Source of the DNA: Sphaerotilus microaerophilus
GTDB lineage: Bacteria > Pseudomonadota > Gammaproteobacteria > Burkholderiales > Burkholderiaceae_C
Direction of reading: 5' to 3'
NCBI RefSeq assembly: GCF_023734135.1
Contig: NZ_AP025730.1
Span: forward strand, 2,542,001 to 2,606,000
Length of the DNA: 64,000 bases
How positions within the stretch are numbered: the first letter of the stretch is position 1; the number at the start of each line of letters is the position of its first letter. The notes under the pieces are model-generated. The model made no database searches, was not told the origin of the DNA, and saw only the letters and a list, made by a program, of their open reading frames with translations. Below, in pieces: positions 9,220-18,375 of this stretch. The position numbers were made by a program, and so were the translations under genes.

Positions 9220-9561
9220 TCAGTAGCGCGGCACCGCGGGATCGACATCGCGCGACCAAGCGTCGATACCGCCTTCGATGTTATACGCATGGGGGTATCC
9301 ATGCGATTCGAGGAACATGGCGACCTGCAGGCTGCGCATGCCGTGGTGACACAGGCACAGGATGGGCCGCTGCGGATCGAGTTCCGCCAGCCGCGACGGG
9401 ATCTCCCGCATGGGCAGGCACTTCAGCGCTGCGTGCGGCAGTTCCAGGCGGGCGAGCGCCGTTTCCCAGGGCTCGCGCACGTCGAGCAGCAGCGGCGCCG
9501 GCCCCGTGGTGGCAAGCCGCGCCAGCTCGGCCGGGAGATCCTGCACGGACAGTCGCTGCAT
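9220..9561 (-). CDS. Rhodanese-like domain protein
   Basis: 113 residues forming a single rhodanese domain. LLLDVREPWE is the CH2-A region and the active-site loop reads CHHGMRS, with the catalytic Cys in place. Such single-domain proteins carry persulfide sulfur for transfer or detoxification in the cytoplasm. The gene is 12 bases downstream of pcm and 53 bases upstream of the TolC-family gene, all minus strand. From memory, a pcm-rhodanese-tolC order recurs in Burkholderiales. The substrate cannot be read from sequence. Confidence 0.9.
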   Translation of the reverse strand: MQRLSVQDLPAELARLATTGPAPLLLDVREPWETALARLELPHAALKCLPMREIPSRLAELDPQRPILCLCHHGMRSLQVAMFLESHGYPHAYNIEGGIDAWSRDVDPAVPRY

Positions 9562-9573
9562 GCCCGGCCCGGG

Positions 9574-10227
9574 TCAGAAGGAAAAGGTGGAGGGCTCGCC
9601 GAAGCCATCCAGGCGCGGCGCGACGGTGTCGAACAGCACCTCGGTGCGGAAGTCGCGTTCGCCCGTGCGGGTGATGCGCTGGGCCAGCATCATCGGTTCG
9701 CTGCCGACGACGGCGACCAGACGGCCGCCCACCTTGAGCTGGTCGAGCAGGGCCTGCGGCACCTGGGCCACCGAGCCGGACAGGACGATGGCGTCCCACG
9801 GGCCGCGGCCGGCATCGCCCGCAATACCGTCACCCTGGCGCACCTCGGCGTTCATCACCATGGCGTGGCGCAGGTTCTCGCGCGCCATCGCGGCCAGGGC
9901 CGGGCGGATCTCGTAGCTCAGCACCTGCTGGGACTTGTGCGCCAGCAGCGCGGCCATGAAGCCCGAACCGGTGCCGATCTCCAGCACCTTCTCGTTGCGG
10001 TGCAGGGCCAGTTCCTGCAGCAGGCGGGCCTCCAGGCGCGGGGCGAGCATCACCTGGCCATCGGCCAGCGGGATCTCGATGTCCATGAAGGCCAGCGAGC
10101 GGTGGGCCACCGGCACGAAGTCCTCGCGCTTGACGGCGCCCAGCAGAGACAGCACGGCGGGATCCAGCACGTTCCACGGGCGGATCTGCTGCTCGATCAT
10201 GTTGAAGCGGGCCTGTTCGACGTTCAT
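9574..10227 (-). CDS. pcm: Protein-L-isoaspartate O-methyltransferase
   Basis: 217-residue SAM-dependent methyltransferase that methylates isoaspartyl residues in damaged proteins and so starts their repair. The SAM-binding motif I is VLEIGTGSGFMAALLA; FNMIEQQIRPW at the N-terminus and DAIVLSGSV are typical of the PCMT fold. Length fits the family (about 210-220). It starts 66 bases after the RND pump stop codon, so it could be read from the efflux transcript or its own promoter. Confidence 0.88.
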   Translation of the reverse strand: MNVEQARFNMIEQQIRPWNVLDPAVLSLLGAVKREDFVPVAHRSLAFMDIEIPLADGQVMLAPRLEARLLQELALHRNEKVLEIGTGSGFMAALLAHKSQQVLSYEIRPALAAMARENLRHAMVMNAEVRQGDGIAGDAGRGPWDAIVLSGSVAQVPQALLDQLKVGGRLVAVVGSEPMMLAQRITRTGERDFRTEVLFDTVAPRLDGFGEPSTFSF

Positions 10228-10293
10228 CGCGGTTCCTTGGATTCCTTGGTTTCCTGGGGCGGGCAGGACAGAGAGCTTGCCAAACCCTCCATT

Positions 10294-13200
10294 CTAGGAG
10301 GGCAAACCCTGCGTTGGGCTTGCGCTGGCGCCGCGGCGGCGCCTCAGCCATTGCGACAGGTCATCGAGCCAGCAGTAGATCACGGGCACCACCACCAGCG
10401 TCAGCACCGAGGAGGTGATCACGCCGCCGATCACCGCCTGGCCCATCGGGGCGCGCTGCTCGGAGCCCTCGGAGATCGCCAGCGCCAGCGGCAGCATGCC
10501 GAAGATCATCGCCAGCGTGGTCATCAGGATCGGGCGCAGCCGCACCCGGGCGGCCAGCAGCAGCGCTTCGTCGCGCTCCAGCGGGCGCCCGGGCGTGCCG
10601 GGCAGACCGCATGGATGCGCCTCGGTGTGCACCTCGCCGGCGCGCGCACGGATGGCAAAGTCGATCAGCAAGATGGCGTTCTTCGTCACCAGGCCCATCA
10701 GCATCACGATGCCGATGATGGAGAACAGGTTCATCGTCGAGCCGAAGGCCAGCAGCATGACCACCACGCCGATCAGCGTGAGCGGCAGCGAGCTCATCAG
10801 CGCGATGGGCTGGATGAAGCTGCGGAACTGCGACGCCAGGATCATGTAGATGAAGATCACCCCCATCGCCAGCGCCGAAATGGCGTAGGCGAAGCTCTCC
10901 GCCATGTCCTTGGTCGAGCCGCCAAAGCGCCAGCGCATGCCGGTCGGGAAGGCGTGCTGGTCCAGCACGCGGCGGATGTCCGCCGACACCTCGCCCAGCG
11001 AGCGGCCATACACGTTGGCGGTGAATTCCACCTCGCGCGCCAGGTCGCGGCGGTTGATCTGGTTGGCGGTGGTGGCCTCGCGCAGCTCGGCCACTTGGCC
11101 CAGGCGCACCAGCCGGGGCGTGCCGTCGGCCGCGGTGCCCACCGCCAGGCTGAGCCGGGCCAGGTCGGCGGGGTCGTCGCGCGCTTCGGGGGCCAGGCGC
11201 ACCTTCACGTCGACGTTCAGGTCGTCGCTGGCGCGCCAGTTGCCGATCGTCTGGCCGGCCACCAGCGCGCGCAGGCTGTTCGTGACCGCGCCCACCGACA
11301 GGCCCAGGTCGGCGGCGGCATCGCGTTTCACGTCCACCGCGACGGTGGGTTGGTCCGGTTTGGCGCTGCTGTCCAGGTCCACCAGCCCGGGGATGGCCAG
11401 CAGCTGGCTGCGCAGATGCTCGGACTGCTGGCGGAGTTCCTGCAGGTTGCTGCCCTGGATGGAAAACTGCAGCGGCTTGTTGCCCCCTACCGGGTCGAGC
11501 TGGCCGACATGCGTCACCGTGATGCCCGGGATGCGCGCCAGCCGCTCACGCAGCGGGCCGGTGAGCTGATCCTGATTGAGGGCGCGGTCCTTGCGGTCCA
11601 CCAGCCGCACGTACATCACCGCGTAGATCTTGCCCTGCGCCTGGCCGGTGTTGATGGTCGTGAGCGTGTAGCGCACCTCCGGCCGCTCGCGCACGATGGC
11701 ATCCACCTGGCGCACCTTGGCCTCGGTGACTTCCAGCGACGAACCGACTGGCGTGTGGAAGGCGATGGTCGTCTCGGAGAAGTCCGCCTTGGGCACGAAC
11801 TCGCTGCCCAGCACGCGCAGCAGGCCGATCGACGCCACGAAGGTCAGGCCGGCGATCGCCACGGTGGCCAGCTTGTGGCGCAGTGACCAGGCGAGCGCCC
11901 GCTCGTACAGCCGCCCCAGCGCGTGCGAGAAGCGGTCCACCGCGTGGGTGACGCGCCCCAGCGTGCGGTCGTACAGCGTCTTGGGCTCGAAGGTCGCCCC
12001 ATCGGCGTGTATCGCCGGGTCGTGCCAGACCGAGCTGAGCATCGGGTCCAGGGTGAAGCTGACGAACATCGAGATCAGCACCGCCGCGACGATGGTGATG
12101 CCGAACTGGTGGAAGAAACGCCCGATGATGCCGCCCATGAAGCCGATGGGCAGGAACACCGCGACGATCGACAGCGTGGTGGCCAGCACCGCCAGGCCGA
12201 TCTCCGCGGTGCCGTCCAGCGCAGCGCGGCGCGCGTCCTTGCCCATCTGGACGTGGCGCACGATGTTCTCGCGCACCACAATGGCGTCGTCGATCAGCAG
12301 CCCCACGCACAGGCTCAGCGCCATCAGCGTGATCATGTTGATCGAGAAGCCGTAGAGCTGCATCACGAAGAAGGTGCCGATCAGCGCGATCGGCAGCGTC
12401 AGCCCGGTGATGACGGTGGAGCGCCAGGAGTTGAGGAAGAGGAAGACGATGCCGATGGTGAGCAACGCGCCCTCGAAGAGCGTCTGGCGCACGTTGGTGA
12501 CCGCCACGCGGATCGGCCGCGCGTTGTCGCGCACCAGCTCCAGCGTGGCGCCGGCAGGCAGCTCGCCCTTCTCGCGCAGCTGTGCCACCGCGGCGTTCAG
12601 GCTGTCCACCACCGCGATGGTGTTCTCGCCCTGCGCCTTCAGCACGTCCAGCGCCAGCGTGCGCTGGCCGTTGTAGAGCGCCAGCGACTCCGCCTCCTCC
12701 GGCCCGTCGGCCACGCGGGCGACCTCGCCGAGGCGGATCAGCGTGCCGTTGCGCTTTGCGACCACGAGGCGCTCGAAGTCCTCCGGCCGCCCGACGCGGC
12801 CCTGCACCTGGACGACGCGTTCACGCTCCAGCGAGCGGAGCGCGCCGGCGGGCAGCTCCTGGTTCTCCGTTCGCACGGCGGCCATCACCTGCTCGGCACT
12901 GACGCCCAGCGCCTCCATCGCCGCCGGGTTGAGGTAGAGGTTGATCTCGCGCTTGATCGCCCCGACCAGCGCCACCGAGCCGACGCCGCGCACGTTCTCC
13001 AGCCGCTTGCGCAGCACCTGGTCGGCCCAGGTGGAGAGCTGCACCGCGTCGATGCGGCCATCCGGCGAGCTCAGCGCCACCGACCAGATCGGCCGCGAAG
13101 CGGGGTCGAAGCGCTGCACCTTGGGCTTCTTGACCTCCTCGCGCAGGCTCGCTTCCAGGATGGCGACCTTCTCGCGCACGTCCTCGGCGGCACGCCGCCC

Positions 13201-13500
13201 GTCGATCGACAGTTCGAACTGCACGATCACCACCGAGGTGCCCGAGTAGCTGCGCGAATAGAGCTGGTTGATGCCGTCGATGGCGTTGACGGCCTCCTCG
13301 ACCTTGCGGGTGACCTCGGTCTCCACCACCTCGGCCGAGGCGCCGGGGTACTCCACCGACACCACCACGATCGGGAATTCGATGTCCGGGAACTGGTCGA
13401 CCTTCAGCCCCTGGTAGGAGAACAGGCCCAGCACCAGCAGCGCGGCCATGACCATCGTGGCCAGCACCGGGTTGGCGATCGAGAGGCGGGTGAACCACAT
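10294..13500 (-). CDS. RND multidrug efflux pump, inner-membrane transporter (HAE1 family)
   Basis: 1068 residues, the normal AcrB/MexB-type length. It exchanges protons for drugs or solvents and works as a trimer with a membrane-fusion protein and a TolC duct. Twelve membrane segments with two large periplasmic loops are visible. The proton-relay residues are present: the Asp pair in LLIDDAIVV of TM4 and Lys in [11 protein letters not shown] of TM10. The N-terminus ([17 protein letters not shown]) is standard. It lies 18 bases after the fusion-protein gene, itself overlapping a TetR gene, so the three form one operon. Substrate range is unknown. Confidence 0.95.
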   Translation of the reverse strand: MWFTRLSIANPVLATMVMAALLVLGLFSYQGLKVDQFPDIEFPIVVVSVEYPGASAEVVETEVTRKVEEAVNAIDGINQLYSRSYSGTSVVIVQFELSIDGRRAAEDVREKVAILEASLREEVKKPKVQRFDPASRPIWSVALSSPDGRIDAVQLSTWADQVLRKRLENVRGVGSVALVGAIKREINLYLNPAAMEALGVSAEQVMAAVRTENQELPAGALRSLERERVVQVQGRVGRPEDFERLVVAKRNGTLIRLGEVARVADGPEEAESLALYNGQRTLALDVLKAQGENTIAVVDSLNAAVAQLREKGELPAGATLELVRDNARPIRVAVTNVRQTLFEGALLTIGIVFLFLNSWRSTVITGLTLPIALIGTFFVMQLYGFSINMITLMALSLCVGLLIDDAIVVRENIVRHVQMGKDARRAALDGTAEIGLAVLATTLSIVAVFLPIGFMGGIIGRFFHQFGITIVAAVLISMFVSFTLDPMLSSVWHDPAIHADGATFEPKTLYDRTLGRVTHAVDRFSHALGRLYERALAWSLRHKLATVAIAGLTFVASIGLLRVLGSEFVPKADFSETTIAFHTPVGSSLEVTEAKVRQVDAIVRERPEVRYTLTTINTGQAQGKIYAVMYVRLVDRKDRALNQDQLTGPLRERLARIPGITVTHVGQLDPVGGNKPLQFSIQGSNLQELRQQSEHLRSQLLAIPGLVDLDSSAKPDQPTVAVDVKRDAAADLGLSVGAVTNSLRALVAGQTIGNWRASDDLNVDVKVRLAPEARDDPADLARLSLAVGTAADGTPRLVRLGQVAELREATTANQINRRDLAREVEFTANVYGRSLGEVSADIRRVLDQHAFPTGMRWRFGGSTKDMAESFAYAISALAMGVIFIYMILASQFRSFIQPIALMSSLPLTLIGVVVMLLAFGSTMNLFSIIGIVMLMGLVTKNAILLIDFAIRARAGEVHTEAHPCGLPGTPGRPLERDEALLLAARVRLRPILMTTLAMIFGMLPLALAISEGSEQRAPMGQAVIGGVITSSVLTLVVVPVIYCWLDDLSQWLRRRRGASASPTQGLPS

Positions 13501-13518
13501 GGCGCTGTGCTGCCGGGG

Positions 13519-14715
13519 TCAGCGTGACGCGGCCGATGCCGCCAGTGCTCTGGGCACAGCCATCGCCGCCAGCCGGGCTGCCGCCCCATCGGCCACCAGC
13601 CCGAGGCTGCCGCGCAGCACCGGCGTGCCGGCTGCAATGCCCTCGCGCAACTCGACGTAGGGCTCGGTGGCGCCGGGCTCGTCGGCCGTGCCACGCGCAC
13701 CCAGCAGCACCCGCCGATGCTGCACCCGGCCGTTCTCGAAGGCGATCACGTAGGGCCGCGAGGCATCCACCCGCACCGCCGACACCGGCACGCTGGGCAC
13801 GGAGGCTGCCGCGGCGCGGGCGAGTGCAATCTCCCCGCGCGCGAACAGGCCGGCGCGCAGGCCCGGCGCCCCGCGCAGCCCCAGGTAGGCCAGCACGGCG
13901 CGCGTGCCCGCCTGGGCGCTGGGGTTGATCCGGACCACGGTGGCGGCGACGGGCTCGGCGCGGCCCTCCACCCACAGGCGTGCGCTGGCGCCCGGTGCCA
14001 GCACGGCGGCCTCGTCGGGCGGCAGGGCGGCTTCCAGTTCGAGGCGCGAGAGGTCGACGATCTCCAGCAGGCGCGCATCCACCGCCACGCGCTCGCCCGG
14101 CTGCGCCAGGCGCTGGGCCACCTGGCCGCTGATCGGGGCACGCAGCAGGGCATCGGCCTGCGCCTTGCGGGCCAGTTCCACCGCGGCCTGCACCGCCGCG
14201 AGGTTGGCCTGCGCGGCGTTGTCATTGGCCAGCGCGGTGTCCAGCGCGGTGGGCGAGATGAAGCCCTGTTCCACCAGCGCCCGGTTGTTCTGCAACTGGC
14301 GCAGCGTGATGTCCCGCTGGGCCCGCGCGGCGGCCACCTGCTGCTCGGCCTGCTTGAGCCGCCAGTCGAACTCGGTGGGGTCGATGCGGCCGACCAGCTC
14401 CCCGGCGCGCACGCTGTCGCCCTCGCGCGGCGTCAGCGCCAACAGCTCGCCGGCCACCTTGGCCTTCAGGACGGCGCTCTGCACCGGCTTCAGGCTGCCG
14501 GTGAACGTGACCGCGCGCGTGAGCGGTCGCCCACGCACCTCGACCAGATCGCCCGGTGCCAGCTCCAGCACCGCGGCGGCCGAGCCTGCCGAGGCGGCGG
14601 GCGCGCTCGCCGCCACCGTGGCGGCCCGGCGCGAGGGCACCTGGCGCCAGGCGAAGGCGCCCGCGAGCAAGGCCACCAGGACGGCGAAGAGGAGCAGGCC
14701 GGTGCGTCGCGTCAT
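13519..14715 (-). CDS. RND efflux periplasmic adaptor (membrane fusion protein)
   Basis: 398 residues. An N-terminal hydrophobic segment (about residues 5-23) anchors it to the inner membrane; I see no lipobox. A biotinyl-lipoyl-like barrel half (LKAKVAGELLAL…GDSVRAGELVGRIDP) is followed by an alpha-helical hairpin (QAEQQVAAARAQRD…) and the second lipoyl half (LRAPISGQVAQRL), then the beta-barrel domain. This is the HlyD/AcrA layout bridging the pump and the outer-membrane duct. Its ATG overlaps the TetR stop codon (ATGA), implying translational coupling. Confidence 0.94.
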   Translation of the reverse strand: MTRRTGLLLFAVLVALLAGAFAWRQVPSRRAATVAASAPAASAGSAAAVLELAPGDLVEVRGRPLTRAVTFTGSLKPVQSAVLKAKVAGELLALTPREGDSVRAGELVGRIDPTEFDWRLKQAEQQVAAARAQRDITLRQLQNNRALVEQGFISPTALDTALANDNAAQANLAAVQAAVELARKAQADALLRAPISGQVAQRLAQPGERVAVDARLLEIVDLSRLELEAALPPDEAAVLAPGASARLWVEGRAEPVAATVVRINPSAQAGTRAVLAYLGLRGAPGLRAGLFARGEIALARAAAASVPSVPVSAVRVDASRPYVIAFENGRVQHRRVLLGARGTADEPGATEPYVELREGIAAGTPVLRGSLGLVADGAAARLAAMAVPRALAASAASR

Positions 14716-15449
14716 GTGGGGCGGCTTTCAGGTGCAACGGAAGTCGTGCCGGTGCCGGGGCTGCCCGAGCTGCCTGGGTCGCCACCCGGCAGCGTCAGGC
14801 CATGCAGCAGCAGTTCCATGTGCTGCTGGATGAAGTGCTGCGGATCGCCGAGGGCCTCGGAGGGGTGGCACACGCCGAGCGAGTGCTTGTGCACGCACAG
14901 CATCACCATCGGCAGCACCAGCGAATGCACCACCATCTCCACCGGCAGCGGGCGAAATTCGCCCATGGCGATGCCACGCTCAATGATCGCGCCCAGCAGC
15001 CGCTGCCCCGGGTCGACCACCTCGCGGAAATAGAACTCCGCGATCTCCGGGAAGTTGCGCACCTCGGCGATGACCAGCTTGAACACCCCGGAGGCGTCGC
15101 TGCGCAGCACATCGCTCCACCACAGCGTCAGCACGTTGCGCAGCAGGTCGGCGCAGGAGCCCTCGTGGCTGGCCACGAAGTCGGCCGCGGCGGCGATGCG
15201 GCTGGACAGGCGCTCGCGGATCACCGCCTTGAGCAGCTCTTCCTTGCTCTCGAAGTAGAGATAGAGCGTGCCCTTGGACACACCGGCGCGCCGCGCAACC
15301 TCCTCGGCCCGGGTGGCAGCGAAGCCCTTCTCGACGAACAGCGCCAGCGCCGCATCGAGCAGCTCCTGCGGACGTTCGGCCTTGCGGCGTTGGTGTGCGG
15401 GCGCGGCAGTGCTGCCGGGTGGGGTGGGGTCGTCGAGAACGGGGGACAC
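14712..15449 (-). CDS. TetR-family repressor of the efflux operon
   Basis: 245 residues. The N-terminal helix-turn-helix reads ATRAEEVARRAGVSKGTLYLYFESKEELLKAVI (in two stretches), the standard TetR DNA-binding domain; the C-terminal part is a ligand domain of the AcrR/TtgR style with a Ser/Gly/Pro-rich tail. The start appears to be GTG at 15449; no better ATG precedes the HTH. It heads the operon with the adaptor and pump, and a perfect 6+6 inverted repeat lies 58 bases upstream, so autoregulation and ligand-induced derepression are likely. Confidence 0.9.
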   Translation of the reverse strand: MSPVLDDPTPPGSTAAPAHQRRKAERPQELLDAALALFVEKGFAATRAEEVARRAGVSKGTLYLYFESKEELLKAVIRERLSSRIAAAADFVASHEGSCADLLRNVLTLWWSDVLRSDASGVFKLVIAEVRNFPEIAEFYFREVVDPGQRLLGAIIERGIAMGEFRPLPVEMVVHSLVLPMVMLCVHKHSLGVCHPSEALGDPQHFIQQHMELLLHGLTLPGGDPGSSGSPGTGTTSVAPESRPT

Positions 15450-15506
15450 GGCAGCAAGGCCAGTACCGCTGCGGCGAACCGCCCCGATCTGGCAGAAAAT
15501 AAGTGA

Positions 15507-15520
15507 CTGACTGGTCAGTA
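15507..15520. promoter_or_regulatory. Candidate TetR-family operator upstream of the efflux operon
   Basis: ACTGAC and GTCAGT form a perfect inverted repeat around a central TG. The site is 58 bases before the GTG of the TetR gene, inside an AT-richer stretch. Dyads of this size and position are typical operators for self-regulating TetR repressors. Confidence 0.6.
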
Positions 15521-15560
15521 ATGTAGTGGTGAGCTGATCGGGTGGTCAAGGCATCGGCGC

Positions 15561-15590
15561 TTGACACTTCTGTCGGTTCGGGTGGATGAT
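15561..15590 (+). promoter_or_regulatory. Candidate promoter for the 104-residue membrane protein gene
   Basis: A consensus TTGACA (15561-15566), an 18-base spacer and GATGAT (15585-15590) point into the small cassette. The gene start is at 15636. Confidence 0.35.
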
Positions 15591-15593
15591 GTT

Positions 15594-15615
15594 GGCAAAA
15601 GACAAGACCTGACCC
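15594..15615. repeat. Left inverted repeat of a small cassette
   Basis: This 22-base arm (ending AAGACCTGACCC) matches the reverse complement of 16020-16041 at 19 of 22 positions. It is followed by a 12-base direct repeat, TGACCCTTCTTG, at 15610-15621 and 15622-15633, abutting the ATG region of the enclosed gene. Confidence 0.7.
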
Positions 15616-15635
15616 TTCTTGTGACCCTTCTTGCC

Positions 15636-15950
15636 ATGGAAATTCAGAGCCGTCTTATCGCTAGCGCAGCCAGCCTTGCCTTCAGTGCAGTCGCTGTTTG
15701 GTTCGTGCTGTTCAACAGCAGATTTACTTCGAACGGTGCCCCGCTGGCCGGCTATGAACTGCTGGTCTTCATGAGCATCTGCGTCCTTGCTGCGCTCGTC
15801 TTTGCTGCCTTTGGGGCGAAGAGTTTTAAGAGTCGTGCTTCATTGGCAGCGGTGGCGCTCGCAGTTGGTGTTGCAATCCCTTTCTTGGTCATTGCCATGC
15901 CGCTACTTTTCTGTCTCGTATTCCAATGCCGTGGATTCGACTGGCCGTAG
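15636..15950 (+). CDS. Small membrane protein of unknown function
   Basis: 104 residues from the ATG at 15636 (MEIQSRLIASAASLAFSAVA…). The open frame extends upstream to 15561, but that part reads through the repeat and lacks a ribosome site; the 15636 start also has only a weak one. Three hydrophobic segments are visible, at about residues 9-26, 41-60 and 70-95, the last ending with Cys residues (FCLVFQC). I do not recognise the family. Codon use is clearly less GC-biased than the neighbours, and the gene sits between inverted repeats at 15594 and 16020, suggesting it arrived as a unit. Confidence 0.55.
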   Translation: MEIQSRLIASAASLAFSAVAVWFVLFNSRFTSNGAPLAGYELLVFMSICVLAALVFAAFGAKSFKSRASLAAVALAVGVAIPFLVIAMPLLFCLVFQCRGFDWP

Positions 15951-16019
15951 ACCGCCCAGTCGTTTGATACAGAGGGGAGCTGGAGGTCAAGGGTCCTGGG
16001 GGTTAGGTCTCTGGGTACG

Positions 16020-16041
16020 GGGTCAGGTCTTGAGTATTGCC
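16020..16041. repeat. Right inverted repeat of the small cassette
   Basis: Begins GGGTCAGGTCTTGA and is the inverted partner of 15594-15615 (19 of 22). The preceding 50 bases are rich in related GGTCAAGGGTC / GGTTAGGTCTC words. The whole 15594-16041 unit is about 450 bp and carries one gene but no transposase. Confidence 0.7.
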
Positions 16042-16103
16042 TAATGATGTGAGATTAAGTCCCTGATGCAAGAATCCGCCTCCCGTTGCCCACCGGAGCC
16101 CTC

Positions 16104-16721
16104 ATGTTCGACAGTCCGAAGTCCGCCCATCCCAGCAGGTCCGTTGCAGGCGGAGGTGTTGGCCGCCGGCAATGGCTCGGCCGGGCTGGCTTGCTCGTGC
16201 TCGCGCCGCTGGCCGGTTGCGCGGCGCTCTACCCGCGCGAGATTGGCCTCAGCGAGGCGGAGTTGCTCAGTGCGCTGGCCTCGCGCTTTCCGGCCGAGCA
16301 GCGGGTGATGCAGATCTTCGACCTGAAGCTGGCGCGCCCGCGGCTGAAGCTGCTGCCGGCGGACAACCGCGTCGCCATCGCGCTGGACCTGGGGCTGCAG
16401 GACACCGTGCTGCGCCGGCAGATGGACGGCGGCCTGGGCTTCACCACCGGGCTGCGCTACGACGCCGGCCGGCAGAGCGTGGTGCTGACCGGCGTGCGGG
16501 CCGACAGTGCGTCCATCGATGGGCTGCCCCGTGTGCTGGCGGGCACGGTCAACCAATGGGGCGGCTGGCTGGCCGAGCAGCTGCTTGAAGGGGCGGTGGT
16601 GCGCAAGGTGTCCGACGACGAGCTCAGGCAGGTGCGCAGCCGCGGCCTGCACCCCGGCGCGATCCGGGTGACGGACCGCGGGGTGGCGCTGGCGCTCGAA
16701 GAAGAAGCGTCGGCGCGCTGA
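16104..16721 (+). CDS. DUF1439-type lipoprotein with Tat-like signal
   Basis: 205 residues from the ATG at 16104, chosen because a GGAG ribosome site lies 7 bases before it. The N-terminus has a twin-arginine run (RRQWL, residues 21-25), a hydrophobic segment and a lipobox LAGC with Cys39, so it is probably a lipoprotein, possibly exported folded. The mature part (LSEAELLSALASRFP…RVMQIFDLKLARPRLKL…) resembles DUF1439/YceB lipoproteins of the outer-membrane periplasmic face, which have a lipid-binding-like fold and no settled function. It is convergent with paaY and stands alone on its strand. Confidence 0.75.
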   Translation: MFDSPKSAHPSRSVAGGGVGRRQWLGRAGLLVLAPLAGCAALYPREIGLSEAELLSALASRFPAEQRVMQIFDLKLARPRLKLLPADNRVAIALDLGLQDTVLRRQMDGGLGFTTGLRYDAGRQSVVLTGVRADSASIDGLPRVLAGTVNQWGGWLAEQLLEGAVVRKVSDDELRQVRSRGLHPGAIRVTDRGVALALEEEASAR

Positions 16722-16738
16722 CGTGCCGGCTGGCCGCG

Positions 16739-17344
16739 TCAGTCGCCGCGCTTGGCGGCGATCAGCGGCTTGACGTCCGAGGCCGGGATGCGTGGGCGGT
16801 CGGCCTCGACCGCTGCCAGCGGTGCCACCTCGACCAGCGAGGCCAGGCTGCGCCGCGTCAGCTCCTGGTAGGTGCCGGTGCCGGCGCGCTTCCAGGCGAT
16901 CTCGTCGTCGCTTAGGTCGCGCACCACCTTGGCGGGCACACCGGCCACCAGCTTGGCCGGCGGGATCTTCAGTCCTGCGCGCACGAAGGCGCAGGCGGCG
17001 ACGATGCTCTTCTCGCCGATCTCGGCCTCGTCCATCACCACCGCGTTCATGCCCACCAGCGCGTCGCGCCGCACCACGCAGCCGTGCAGCACCGCGCCGT
17101 GGCCGATGTGGCCGTTGACCTCGACGACGGTGTCGGTGCCCGGGAAGCCGTGCATCACGCAGGTGTCCTGCAGATTGGCACCTTCCTCGATGACGATGCG
17201 GCCGAAGTCACCGCGCAGGCTGGCCAGCGGGCCGATGTAGGCGCCGGGGCCGACGATGACGTCGCCGATCAGCACTGCGCTGGGGTGAACGTAGGCCGTG
17301 GGGTCGACGACGGGGATCACGCCGTCGATGGCGTAGCAGGGCAT
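16739..17344 (-). CDS. paaY: PaaY, hexapeptide-repeat thioesterase of the phenylacetate pathway
   Basis: 201 residues, a left-handed parallel beta-helix of the gamma-carbonic-anhydrase-like group. Repeated hexapeptides run from about residue 10 to 135 ([12 protein letters not shown]…GAYIGPL…[10 protein letters not shown]), with metal-ligand type His residues. PaaY proteins hydrolyse stalled CoA thioesters of the phenylacetate pathway, protecting it from dead-end products. Assignment over a generic carbonic-anhydrase homologue rests on PaaY-like N- and C-terminal sequence and on position: divergent from paaG with 187 bases between, sharing the regulatory region. Confidence 0.88.
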   Translation of the reverse strand: MPCYAIDGVIPVVDPTAYVHPSAVLIGDVIVGPGAYIGPLASLRGDFGRIVIEEGANLQDTCVMHGFPGTDTVVEVNGHIGHGAVLHGCVVRRDALVGMNAVVMDEAEIGEKSIVAACAFVRAGLKIPPAKLVAGVPAKVVRDLSDDEIAWKRAGTGTYQELTRRSLASLVEVAPLAAVEADRPRIPASDVKPLIAAKRGD

Positions 17345-17452
17345 GGGGTCTCCTTGGTGGGTGGCCTTAGCAAACTCTGGCCGTGATGTCTTTGCGTTGG
17401 ATCAGTCTTCCGCGCTGAGGGGTTCTCAGGGTCAATCCCGAGGCCAATCGGA

Positions 17453-17481
17453 TTGCGGTGGATCAAGTTGGAGGCTACGAT
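17453..17481 (+). promoter_or_regulatory. Candidate promoter of the paaG operon
   Basis: TTGCGG (17453-17458), a 17-base spacer and TACGAT (17476-17481). The -10 box matches at four of six positions. The expected transcription start (about 17488) falls inside the PaaR-like operator, as expected for steric repression. Confidence 0.5.
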
Positions 17482-17500
17482 TTACTTACCGGTCGGTCAA
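17481..17500. promoter_or_regulatory. PaaR-like operator in the paaY-paaG intergenic region
   Basis: The core ACCGGTCGGTCAA matches 17 of 20 positions of the palindrome TTGACCGACC/GGTCGGTCAA, which is the form I recall for TetR-type PaaR of Burkholderia. The right half is perfect and the left half degenerate. It overlaps the predicted -10/+1 of paaG, and a TetR-type paaR gene is in the same operon. Confidence 0.65.
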
Positions 17501-17531
17501 GAATGTTTTGAACCCAGGAGACAGTGTGACG

Positions 17532-18356
17532 ATGAGCCAGCCAGAGCCCCAGGTCCTGATCCAGCAAGACGCTGCGGTGCGCACGCTGACGCTGAACCGC
17601 CCCAAGGCGCTCAACAGCTTCACCACCTCGATGCACGCCGAGCTGCTGGCAGCGCTGAACGCGGCGGCCGATGACGCCAGCGTGCGCTGCGTGGTCATCA
17701 CCGGCGCGGGCCGGGGCTTTTGCGCCGGGCAGGACCTGAGCGACCCGGCCATCGCGCCGAAGATGGTCGACGGGCAGATGCTGCCGCCCGCCGAGCAGCC
17801 GGACATCGGCGACCTGATCGAGGCCTGCTACCGCCCGCTGGCGCTGCGCGTGCAGACGATGCCGGTGCCCGTGATCGCGGCGGTCAACGGCGTGGCGGCC
17901 GGGGCGGGCGCCAACTTCGCGCTGGGCTGCGACCTGACGGTGGCGGCGCGCTCGGCCAGCTTCATCCAGGCCTTCTCGAAGATCGCGCTGGTGCCCGACT
18001 GCGGCGGCACCTGGTGGCTGCCGCGCCTGGTCGGCCGCCAACGGGCCATGGGCCTGGCGATGCTCGGCGACAAGCTGGGCGCCGAGCAGGCGGCGGCCTG
18101 GGGTCTGATCTGGCAGTGCGTCGACGACGCTGAACTGGGCGCCACGGTGGCGGCGCTGGCCGCGCGGCTGGCCGCCATGCCGGCGCGGGCGCTGGTCGAG
18201 ACCCGCCGCGCCTTCGACGCCGCCGCAGGCATGGGCTACGACGAGGCGCTGGTCAACGAGGGTCGGCTGCAGTCCGAGCTGGGCCATGCGGGCGACTATG
18301 CGGAGGGGGTGACCGCCTTCTTTGCCAAGCGCGTGCCAACCTTCACCGATCGTTGA
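17532..18356 (+). CDS. paaG: PaaG, ring-1,2-epoxyphenylacetyl-CoA isomerase
   Basis: 274-residue crotonase-fold protein. It converts the epoxide of phenylacetyl-CoA to the seven-membered oxepin-CoA. The oxyanion-hole segments are visible (GAGRGFCAGQDLS and NGVAAGAGANFALGCDL), and an Asp follows at …VPDCGGTWWLPRLVG, typical of the PaaG subgroup. Start choice is open: ATG 17532 with GGAG 11 bases upstream, or in-frame GTG 17526 at a 5-base spacing. It is the first gene of the plus-strand paa operon, behind a promoter overlapped by a PaaR-like site. Confidence 0.92.
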   Translation: MSQPEPQVLIQQDAAVRTLTLNRPKALNSFTTSMHAELLAALNAAADDASVRCVVITGAGRGFCAGQDLSDPAIAPKMVDGQMLPPAEQPDIGDLIEACYRPLALRVQTMPVPVIAAVNGVAAGAGANFALGCDLTVAARSASFIQAFSKIALVPDCGGTWWLPRLVGRQRAMGLAMLGDKLGAEQAAAWGLIWQCVDDAELGATVAALAARLAAMPARALVETRRAFDAAAGMGYDEALVNEGRLQSELGHAGDYAEGVTAFFAKRVPTFTDR

Positions 18357-18375
18357 TCCGATCTCATCACTCACC

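Noticed and set aside
9289-11886. 865-codon plus-strand open frame across rhodanese, pcm and the RND pump gene
   Set aside because: It covers three recognised minus-strand genes and its translation is low-complexity with no domain; a compositional shadow.
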